This document shows positions 8,323 to 17,400 of a DNA stretch of 64,000 bases, in pieces. The stretch is from Autumnicola tepida. GTDB taxonomy: Bacteria > Bacteroidota > Bacteroidia > Flavobacteriales > Flavobacteriaceae. How positions within the stretch are numbered: position 1 is the first letter of the stretch; each line of letters opens with the position of its first letter. The DNA lies in the NCBI RefSeq assembly GCF_031846485.1, contig NZ_JAVRHQ010000001.1, positions 496,001-560,000 on the forward strand, read 5' to 3'. The notes beneath the pieces were generated by a model. That model made no database searches. It was not told where the DNA came from and saw only the letters and a list, made by a program, of their open reading frames with translations. The translations under genes were made by a program, and so were the position numbers.

Positions 8323-9516
8323 TTATGCTTCGGAAAGCGCTGTTTTAATTCTCTTCAGGGCTTCTTCAATTTGTTCTTCGCTGGCGGCATAAGAGATCCT
8401 GATGCAATCGGGGTTACCAAAAGCGTCTCCGGTAACTGTGGCTACCAAAGCTTCCTCTAAAAGGAACATGGAGAAATCTGTGGCGTTTTCAATTTTATGG
8501 CCTTTGATCGTTTTTCCGAAGAAAGCTGAAATATTTGGGAATACATAAAAAGCGCCCTGTGGTTCGGTAGTCACAAAACCATCTATTTCGTTCAGCAGGT
8601 CGATGATCAGTTTTCTTCTTGATTTAAATTTATCAATCATATAACTAATCTCGCTCACGGGAGCTTCAAGCGCGGTGATAGTGGCGCGCTGTGCAATACA
8701 GTTGGCACCGCTGGTGACCTGGCCCTGCAATTTATTGCAGGCACGGGCAATCCATGCAGGAGCACCAATATAACCAATACGCCACCCGGTCATGGCAAAG
8801 GCTTTGGCTACACCATTCACGGTAACAGTACGATCGTACATATCTTCAAAACCGGCCATGGAAGCATGTCCTCCTACATAATTAATATGCTCATAAATTT
8901 CGTCGCTCACCACTATAATATCAGGATATTTTGCCAGTACATCGGCAAGTCCTCTAAGTTCTTCTTTAGTGTAAACCATTCCGCTGGGGTTACAGGGCGA
9001 GCTGTACCAAATCATCTTTGTTTTTGGCGTGATCGCTTTTTCCAGCTGCTCAGGTGTTATTTTAAAATCGGTTTCCACTGTTGTAGGTACTTCAACAGGA
9101 ACACCTTCTGCCAGTTTTACAATTTCAGCATAACTTACCCAGTAAGGGCAGGGTAAGAGCACTTCATCCCCGGGATTCAGCAAAACCATGGCCACATTGG
9201 CTAAAGATTGCTTGGCTCCTGTGGAAACCACAACCTGGGAATGGTTGTAGGTGAGGTTATTATCCCTCTTGAATTTTGTAATAATGGCATCTTTTAATTC
9301 CACATAGCCATCTACGGGGGTGTAAGAATTGTAATTTTCATTAATGGCCTTTATAGCCGCATCTTTAATAAACTCTGGGGTAGTAAAATCTGGTTCGCCA
9401 AGGCTAAGGCCAATAATATCTTTTCCTTCGGCCCTTAATTCACGCGCTTTTGCAGCCATTGCCAAAGTTTGGGACGTTGCCAGATTGTTAATCCTGTTTG
9501 ATAATTGTTCTTGCAT
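8323..9516 (-). CDS. aspC: PLP-dependent aspartate aminotransferase
   Basis: The 397-residue fold-type I aminotransferase interconverts aspartate and 2-oxoglutarate with oxaloacetate and glutamate. The PLP Schiff-base lysine is in GVAKAFAMTGWRIGY (about residue 238). Upstream are YSSPCNPSG (Asn ligand), VVSDEIYE (Asp that pairs with the PLP nitrogen) and SLGEPDF near the N-terminus. The C-terminal arginine is in DCIRISYAAS. It belongs to the Ib subgroup of bacterial aspartate aminotransferases, some of which also act on prephenate. It is downstream of the desaturase gene (23-bp gap) and is followed by a strong terminator. Confidence 0.93.
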   Translation of the reverse strand: MQEQLSNRINNLATSQTLAMAAKARELRAEGKDIIGLSLGEPDFTTPEFIKDAAIKAINENYNSYTPVDGYVELKDAIITKFKRDNNLTYNHSQVVVSTGAKQSLANVAMVLLNPGDEVLLPCPYWVSYAEIVKLAEGVPVEVPTTVETDFKITPEQLEKAITPKTKMIWYSSPCNPSGMVYTKEELRGLADVLAKYPDIIVVSDEIYEHINYVGGHASMAGFEDMYDRTVTVNGVAKAFAMTGWRIGYIGAPAWIARACNKLQGQVTSGANCIAQRATITALEAPVSEISYMIDKFKSRRKLIIDLLNEIDGFVTTEPQGAFYVFPNISAFFGKTIKGHKIENATDFSMFLLEEALVATVTGDAFGNPDCIRISYAASEEQIEEALKRIKTALSEA

Positions 9517-9539
9517 TTTAGTTGATTAATAATGATTAT

Positions 9540-10646
9540 TTAACTGGATATTGCAGGTTTGGAACCCATCTCTTTTAGATACTGAAAATGGGCTTTTATA
9601 GCTGCGCGTGTGGTTTTGTATTCGTTGTAAGGTAAATTGCATTCCATGGCAGTCTCTTTCACTATTTTAGAAATTTTCGTGTAGTGAATATGACTGATAT
9701 TTGGAAAAATGTGATGTTCTACCTGATGGTTAAGTCCGCCGGTGAACCAGTTTACGATCCTGTTTTTAGTCGAGAAATTTACCGTAGTGAAAAGCTGGTG
9801 AATTGCCCAGGTATTTTTCATGGAGCCTGTATTATCAGGTAGCGGCATTTCAGTTTCTTTTACGACGTGTGCAAGCTGAAAAACCATGCTCAAAATTAAG
9901 CCTGCCGTGTAGTGCATTATGAAAAAGCCAATCAAAATTTTCCACCAGGCGATGGAAAGAATGATCATTGGCAGCACGATCCATATGGCGATATATATTA
10001 ATTTGGTTATCGCGATAATACTCCACTGGGTTACAGGGTTGGGCAATTTCCCGTAGGCAAGTTTTCTTTTTAGATAACGTTTGGTCTGCTTAAAATCTAC
10101 CGTTAAAGCCCAGTTGAAGGTGAGCAGCCCATAAAGGAAAACCGAGTAATAATGTTGAAATTTATGAAAGCGCTCCCACTTTGCATGTTTTGAAAACCGT
10201 ATCACCCTTCCTGCGTCAAGATCTTCATCATGCCCGTGAATATTGGTATAAGTGTGGTGAAGCACGTTATGCTGCACCTGCCAGTTGTAAACGTTACCGG
10301 CAAGAATATAAATGGTCCCACCCATAAACTTGTTCACCCATTTTTTTGAAGAGTACGAGCCGTGGTTCCCGTCGTGCATAATATTCATGCCCACTCCGGC
10401 CATGCCCGCGCCCATTACAATGGTAAGCAGTAACATCCACCATTGGGAAATATCAAGGGTCATAATTAGAAAATAGGGGGTGAGGAAAATACTAAACATC
10501 ACCGCTGTTTTGAGATGAAGTTTCCAGTTCCCGGTTTTTTTAAGATTGTTTTCTTTAAAATAAGAATTGACCCTTTTATTAAGGGTCCTGAAAAATTTTG
10601 CTGAATCGATTCGGGAGAATCTTATATTATTCTGAGGAAACTCCAT
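9540..10646 (-). CDS. Membrane fatty acid desaturase (acyl-lipid/acyl-CoA, front-end type)
   Basis: The integral membrane di-iron desaturase has three histidine boxes: HDGNHGS (about residue 90), HNVLHH (about 130) and HQVEHH (about 306). The Gln in the third box (HQVEHHIFPNISH) is typical of front-end/linoleoyl-CoA-type desaturases. Hydrophobic spans surround the boxes. An in-frame TTG at 10667 would add seven residues, but the ATG at 10646 is preceded by AAAGAAAG and is the more credible start (368 residues). It likely introduces double bonds into membrane lipids, for example on cooling; the exact regiospecificity is not readable. aspC follows in the same direction. Confidence 0.9.
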   Translation of the reverse strand: MEFPQNNIRFSRIDSAKFFRTLNKRVNSYFKENNLKKTGNWKLHLKTAVMFSIFLTPYFLIMTLDISQWWMLLLTIVMGAGMAGVGMNIMHDGNHGSYSSKKWVNKFMGGTIYILAGNVYNWQVQHNVLHHTYTNIHGHDEDLDAGRVIRFSKHAKWERFHKFQHYYSVFLYGLLTFNWALTVDFKQTKRYLKRKLAYGKLPNPVTQWSIIAITKLIYIAIWIVLPMIILSIAWWKILIGFFIMHYTAGLILSMVFQLAHVVKETEMPLPDNTGSMKNTWAIHQLFTTVNFSTKNRIVNWFTGGLNHQVEHHIFPNISHIHYTKISKIVKETAMECNLPYNEYKTTRAAIKAHFQYLKEMGSKPAISS

Positions 10647-10725
10647 TTTGCTTTCTTTAATCTTCAAAGGTAAAATATTATACAGTTCTGTGATATGAAA
10701 TGCTCAAATTTTAAGCCGCGATTCG

Positions 10726-10733
10726 TATTTTTG
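10726..10733 (+). promoter_or_regulatory. -7 element TATTTTTG upstream of rsmG
   Basis: Exact TAnnTTTG match, 17 bp before the TTG start of rsmG, within the divergent gap between the desaturase and rsmG. No clear -33 box. Confidence 0.45.
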
Positions 10734-10750
10734 CGAAAAATGCTCATAAA

Positions 10751-11380
10751 TTGGAATTAATACAGAAATATTTCCCACAGTTAACGGCGGATCAGATTGA
10801 TAAATTTCAGAAGTTATCCGGACTTTACAAAGACTGGAATCTTAAAATTAATGTGGTTTCCCGAAAAGATATAGACGAACTTTATCTTAGGCATGTACTG
10901 CATTCCCTGGGGATCGCAAAGGTACAAAGCTTTAATCCCGGAGCTGAAATTCTTGATGTTGGAACAGGTGGTGGCTTTCCCGGAATTCCACTGGCTATTT
11001 TATTTCCTGAGACAAAATTTCATCTGGTAGATTCCATTGGGAAAAAAATTAAAGTAGTGGAAGAGGTTTCTGCGGGATTAAACCTACAGAATGTAAAAAT
11101 TACCAATGCCAGGGTTGAAGAAATTGGCGGGCACTACGATTTTATAGTGAGTAGGGCTGTGGCAGCGATGCCTACTTTTGTTCACTGGACCAAGGGGAAC
11201 ATTGCAAAGAAGAGCAGTCATGAACTGAAAAACGGTATATTGTATTTAAAAGGAGGTGACCTTTCCGAAGAACTCCAGCCTTATAAGACGGTGAGTATTT
11301 ATGAACTGTCTGATTATTTTGAAGAAGATTTTTTTGATACCAAAAAAGTGGTACACCTTCCTCTAAAGTTTAAAGGCTAA
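10751..11380 (+). CDS. rsmG: 16S rRNA (guanine-527-N7)-methyltransferase RsmG
   Basis: The 209-residue protein methylates G527 in the 530 loop of 16S rRNA using SAM. The motif ILDVGTGGGFPGIPLAILFP near residue 66 is diagnostic of RsmG/GidB, followed by LVDSIGKKIKVVEE and FIVSRAVAAM. Length equals the family norm. The start is TTG; the only nearby ATG (10740) is out of frame. It converges with the giant surface-protein gene, and the two share a strong hairpin terminator. Loss of RsmG gives low-level streptomycin resistance in several bacteria. Confidence 0.95.
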   Translation: MELIQKYFPQLTADQIDKFQKLSGLYKDWNLKINVVSRKDIDELYLRHVLHSLGIAKVQSFNPGAEILDVGTGGGFPGIPLAILFPETKFHLVDSIGKKIKVVEEVSAGLNLQNVKITNARVEEIGGHYDFIVSRAVAAMPTFVHWTKGNIAKKSSHELKNGILYLKGGDLSEELQPYKTVSIYELSDYFEEDFFDTKKVVHLPLKFKG

Positions 11381-11420
11381 TAAAAATATGGGCTGCCGGA
11401 AAAGGCAGCCCATATTTTTA
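11381..11420. terminator. Bidirectional terminator between rsmG and the giant surface-protein gene
   Basis: Perfect 17-bp inverted repeat (11381-11397 against 11404-11420) with a 6-nt loop. The arms combine a GC-rich core (GGGCTGCC) with A- and T-rich ends, so it works on both strands. It overlaps the last codon of the minus-strand gene. Confidence 0.9.
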
Positions 11421-14400
11421 GTTATTGATGATCATCTTTTTGTTGATGAGTTTATTTTCAGAATAAATTTTCACTACATAAACAGCAGTACTTACGGGAC
11501 GGCTTACGGTGAGGTGGATCTCCTGTTGTAAAGGGATTTCTTTAAAGCTTTCAATAAGTTTTCCATTAATGCTATAGATGCGGATTTCGTCAATCCTGGT
11601 TTCTGCCGGATTGCTGATGATGATTTCTTTAGTATCCATCATATAATCTGCAGAGAGCTCAGCCAGATCATCTTTTTCTCCGGGAATTTCTACTGGGGTT
11701 TCCGTTTCAGGATTGCCGGATTCTTCTTCAGAGCCTTCAGAGCCTTCTTCAGGATTTTCGCTGTTCCCTTCTCCTTCTTCCTCTTCCTGATCATCAGAAT
11801 TGTCTTCTTCGTTTTCTTCGGTATTATCGGGATCCTGTCCTTCTTCTTCTGTGCTTTCCTCAGGCTTTTCAAAAACTAATTCGAACTGGCTGGTATGGTA
11901 GCCAGGTTCAATAGTAGATTTGTATTCCCCAGCTCTAAGGTCATGATAAGTAGTGTCTGCATTATTCTTTAGATAAATTTCCATATCTGCGGGAACATTC
12001 TCCAGTTCAGCGATTTCTATTTTAAATTCTCCTTCCTGGTCTATGGCAAGCCCTAAAGGTAGCACCTGTCCTGGATTAAAATCCGGTACCGCCTGAATTA
12101 CGAATTCTGAATCGTTAATTATCCAGAACATATCTTCCAGGTTATAATCCATCATAGGCGCATCATAGCCAAGGTCAAACCCATTGGTGGTAAGGTTATC
12201 GGCAGCTACAAGGATCTGGCGGTGATATCCGGTTGGAGAGGAAAAATTCAGCCTGATTTTGTAACGCTCGTCCTTTTTATATTGTGCCTTATTACCTTTT
12301 GTTAGATGTAGCGGTTTTAAGAATTGGGATTCTTCAGTGGATTCTTTTACAGAAAGCCTTTGGCCGTTTTTAAAGAGAATATCCCCGCCATTTATTTGGT
12401 ATTCTTCAGCTATTGCTTCATCTATGATTGTATTTACAAAAAAGCCCTGCGCAACAGGAATATATTTTTCGGGGCGTTTGTCACCCTGATCCCCTGTGGC
12501 ATCAATGCGGGAATCTGTAGAGATTGCAGGAACTCCGTCTACTAAATTAAAAGTAGCATAGCCTCCTACATATTCTGCCAGGTTATGACTGTCCTTCTTG
12601 CCAAAATGGTCCCAAAAATAGAGCGCTCCGTTAAAAATGTTTCTGCTGTTTGTTCCTCCCGGAACATCCTTGAGGTTGTCTCTGATAAACTGTTCGGCAT
12701 CAATAGCTGAGGGGTAAGGATTTCCCACCAGCCTGTTTTCATTTTCTGAAACTTTTATTCTTATTTCCCCGTTATTCGGTTTTCCTGTAAAGACATAGTT
12801 TTGCCTTTCAGAGATTTCCACATTCCCGGAAGTACCCTTCATGGTATAACCTTCTCCGGCATCCAAATGGCCCTCCTTCCCAACATAATCCCATTCTCCA
12901 TAAGAATCTGCAGTTCCTTCAAATTTGTACAGCCAGTAAGTGCTGATTCTTTTGGCCCCCGAATAGCTTTTATCTGCAAAAGTATAGTCATGGCCAAAGG
13001 ATAACCTGATCGGATTTTTTGAATTTGTGCCGTCGCGCAATACTTCAGCAATGGTAAAACCTGAATTATTACCGCTTCCCTGAATGCTAACGGGAGATGT
13101 CCAGTAATTATAATTGTAACTGTTTGCCGTGCCCTGCTGATCCCTCTCAAGATAACCTGTACTGGAATTTTCCAGTACGCTTCCCTCATCCTGTACCAGC
13201 TGGGACTCCCCAACCAGATCGATGATACCATTAAGTTTTAAATAATGGGAAATCTTAAGGTTTTTTCCCCCATTAAATTCATTTTGTGCCTGGTTGGGAT
13301 TAATCATAGTGAGTTTATTACTCTCTGAGAGTAACCCCAGCAGGTTAATATCCTTATCTCCTGAATTAATAGTATGGGAAATACTGGCGATATTCCAATT
13401 AATCTTCTTGCCATTTATGCCAGTACTGTTTGGTGGATCCCATACCTGGGGCCTCTTCCAGGTATTGTTGCTGTACCAGTAGCCTGTGCGGGCAGAAATA
13501 TATGGCAATGGAGCAGTTCTTTCCTGATTAGTGGTAATATTGACCATTCTTCCTTTTACTGCTAAAGATGCTTTATTTGGAGTATAGCCATTTTCTATTT
13601 TTTCAAGTTGATAATATCCTTTTAATTTATCCCATCTAAGGCCTTCAGGAACGTCAAGAGGAATAATTTCTCCTCTTACATTAGCGCCGTTTTGCTCTAG
13701 TCTCTGGTTCATCATAAAGTGGAGCTGATTTTCTGAAAGTGCTGTATCCCAGATTCGCACCTCTTCAACCCATCCATGGAAGTAATTAGAAGGCTCTTCA
13801 GGATTATCGGCGTTGTACATTGCGCCAATTATAAACGGGTAATTATTGGCGGTTAGAGAGGCGGCACTAGCTTTCCCTACCTCTAGTCCATCAACGAGGA
13901 TATAAGTGCCCTCGCTTTTCGTAATTACAGCCAAATGGTACCACCTATTTGTGCCAATTGGATCTGAAGATGAGAGCGTATTTCCGTTCCAGCGGAATTT
14001 AGGAGTTCTGTTATCAATAACCAGGTCATAACCGCTGCTACTAAAGTCTGTCGTACTGCGTTTAGAAATAACTGTTTTAAGACCTGAGGATGCTTCAGGT
14101 GATAATTTTATCCAGGCTTCAAGAGAAAAATTTGTGCTGCCATTAAAGTTGTCGCCAAAAACAATATAATCGTCTTTTCCATCAAAATCGATCGTATTAC
14201 AGTTGCTCAGGGTGATTTTTACATCATCAGACTTTCCGCAGTCAACGGTCCATCTTAAAGTATAAGTTCCCTGTGTTCCCGTAAAGCTGGTTTCAGGATT
14301 TGTGGCATCAGCAAAACTGCCGCCAGCAGGTCCATTAACAATGCTCCATTCTCCGGTAAATTCTTCTGAATTTTCTGTCGGAAGGCTTGCAGATAGCTGA

Positions 14401-17400
14401 GTTGTAGTGATTCCACAGCTAAGAACCTGGTCCGGGCCTGCATTGGCAATTAATTCTTCCGGCTGAGTAATTGTAACGGTAATCCAGGTTTCACAGCCAT
14501 TAGCATCTAATACCCGCACATCATGGTCTCCTGCTTCCAGGTTGGTTGCCGTAGGCCCGGTTTGGCCATTATCCCAAACATAAATATAAGCATCTCCTGA
14601 AGTTGCCGGTGTACCTCCTTCTGCTGCTACTGTAGCACTTCCATCAGTGCCTCCAAAACAGGTCACATCTGTTTGCTCAACAAGGTTAAGCTGAAGGGGG
14701 TTTGAAGGCTGGTTTATTTCTTTGGTCATAAAATGACTTTCGCCTTCAGCATCGCGAACTTCTATATTATAAGTGCCTCCCGGAAGCCCTTCAATTATAT
14801 TAGTGTCGTATTCTTTTCCATTAAGGAAATACTGGTATGGAGAAACTCCCCCGGAAGCTCTGATCGTAATCTTACCGTCCTCAGAACCATTACATAAAAG
14901 CTCGTTTGCAAATGCTACGGCATACAATGGTGAAAAAACAGTCGTTTCATTATTGGTGGAGAAGCATTTAGGTTTGGAACCTTGTCCACATTCCCGGTTT
15001 TTATTTTGGGCGAAGGTAAATCGAACTCCATCTATCTTTACAATATCTCCACAGGAATAGTCAATCTGGAAAGTTTGGGCTTTGTCAGGAATATCTTCCT
15101 TTTCGTAGAAACAACCTAATTCCCTGTGATTTTCAACCTCTCCTGTTTCAATATTTTCAATAGAATAAATAAATTCCACACTAAGGGAGTAGCGTTTTGG
15201 ATTAGAGGGGATGTAGATATATATAAATTTATCATCAGAACTTCCACAATTTTCAGCAGTAATTCTGGTACCGCTGCTATCTCCAATATAATAATCTTCT
15301 GCTGTTAAATCGTTAGATCCACAATCCGTAACAAAACATGCCCCCACATATTGAATTATAGTTTTTGTAAGCGACACTCCATTTGCGTCAGTTATTTTAA
15401 CGCTGATCTCTTTATCACCAATAGATTCATAATTTATTTTCGGAGTTTGTAATCCTGTGTATTTAGAGATCGAAGCATCACCTTTAAATGTCCACTCATA
15501 GTTATAAGGAGCGGTACCACCTCTGGCACTGCCATCCAAAATTGTAAATGAAGAAGTACGGATTATATCGTTTGTACTTTCACAAATTGAAGTAGGTAAA
15601 ATTTCTGCGTCCAGACTGTCTATCACAACAACAGATCTGCTGGCTGTACAACCATTTTGATCGGTTACTGTAACGGTATAGGTGCCTGCAGTTAAATTTT
15701 GAGCGGTTTGCCCGGTCTGCCCGTCAGACCATTCAAATGTATAATTGGGGCTTCCGCCGGTAACCTGTACTGTCGCACTACCTGTAGCAGAGCCATAAGA
15801 AGTGGTTTCGGTAGTTAAAAAACCGCTGATTTCCAGTTTGGTAGGGGAGGAAACAGTGACTGTCCTTTCCTTTTCGCAGCCGTTTTCATCTGTAATCACC
15901 ACAGTATGATCCCCAGGAGCCAGTCCTGTGGCTGTTTGGGTGGTTTGGCCATCCTCCCATAAATAGGAATATTGGCCGGTGCCACCTACTGCTTTCACCG
16001 TTGCTGTACCATTATTTGCTTCAAAACATCCAGAAGTGGAAGTAACTTCAGTAATTTCAATAAAGCTGGCAGGTTCAGTTATAGTTACAGCTATGGGTTC
16101 TGTTTTACATCCATTTGCATCAGTTACAATTAGCTCATATTCTCCGGCAGGGAGATCTGTTTTGTTCTCTCCATAGCCTAAGGAGCCCCATGAAAAAGTA
16201 TAGGGCGCGGTTCCTCCGGTGGCAGAAGCAGTAATTTCGCCTGTTGCAAAGCCTTTACATAAAACATCTGTTGTAGATGCTATAGCTGCAGTAAGCACTT
16301 CAGGTTCGGTGATCTCTAAATTGCCGTCGAGAACCAAAATACAGCCGGGCTCACTGCTGTCCCGCATCTGCACATTGTAAGTGCCAGGGGCAAGGGAACT
16401 AAATGTATTACTGGCTTGCCAGTTACTGCCGTCTATGCTGTATTCAAAAGTATCGTGTCCTCCATAGGCAAACATCATCTCAATACTTCCATCACTGGCG
16501 CCTTTACAGCTAATATTGGCAACTTCCAGTTCAGCCCCAAGAGGGCTAATTACCACATCCTGTTTAATTGTACTTGTATTACCGGCAGCATCTGTAAATT
16601 TCCAGGTGATGGTATGGGTGCCTTCAGCAGAATAAGTGAGGGGGTTAGAAGTTGTGGCGGTAATTTCTCCTGAACAATTGTCTGTTGCCACGGGAGGGGT
16701 GAGGGTATATTCACATCCGGAGATTACATCTTCTATTGCTGGTAACTCCGGTGCTTCTTTATCTTCCACGGTAATTTTTTGGATAACCGCTACCGCGTTA
16801 TTTGCATTGGCATCACTTACATTCCAGGTGATTTCTGTTGTTCCTACAGGGAATTCTGCGGTAAGGGCTTTGCCATCGCTCCTGCTGCCGGAAGGGCTGC
16901 CCACAGTACAATTATCTGTAGCTGTTGGAGGGGTAATGCTAATACTGGCGCCGCATTTTCCAGCATCATTTGCAACAGTAATTTCTGAAGCTGTGGTTAT
17001 TACGGGTAACTCTTCATCTTTAACAGTAACGGTGGCAGTAGCGGTAGCCGTATTTTCATTATTATCCGTAACTGTCAGTGCCACCGTGTTTTCCCCTACA
17101 TCTGTACAGCTGAAATTTTCCCTGTCTAAAGTATAGCTTTTAATTCCGCAGTTATCGCTGGAGCCGTTATCAATATCAGCCGGAATAATGGCAGCATTGC
17201 CTGAAGCGTCCAATACAATACTGATATTTTTGGTAATTACCGTGGGATCTGTATTATCTTCAACAGTAACTGTGGCAGTAGCGGTAGCTGAATTTTCATT
17301 ATTATCGATCACCGTCAGTGTCACCGTGTTTGGCCCTACATCTGTACAGCTGAAATTTTCCTTATCTAAAGAATAGCTTTTAATTCCGCAGTTATCGCTC

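Noticed and set aside
9500..11400. Horizontal transfer of the desaturase-aspC block
   Set aside because: Base composition and codon use look like the neighbours, and no mobile-element sequence flanks it.
16636..17136. 166-codon open frame on the plus strand opposite giant protein 1
   Set aside because: It is the mirror of the Thr/Val-rich repeat coding strand; amino-acid content is only Val/Ser/Thr/Ala and no family is recognisable.
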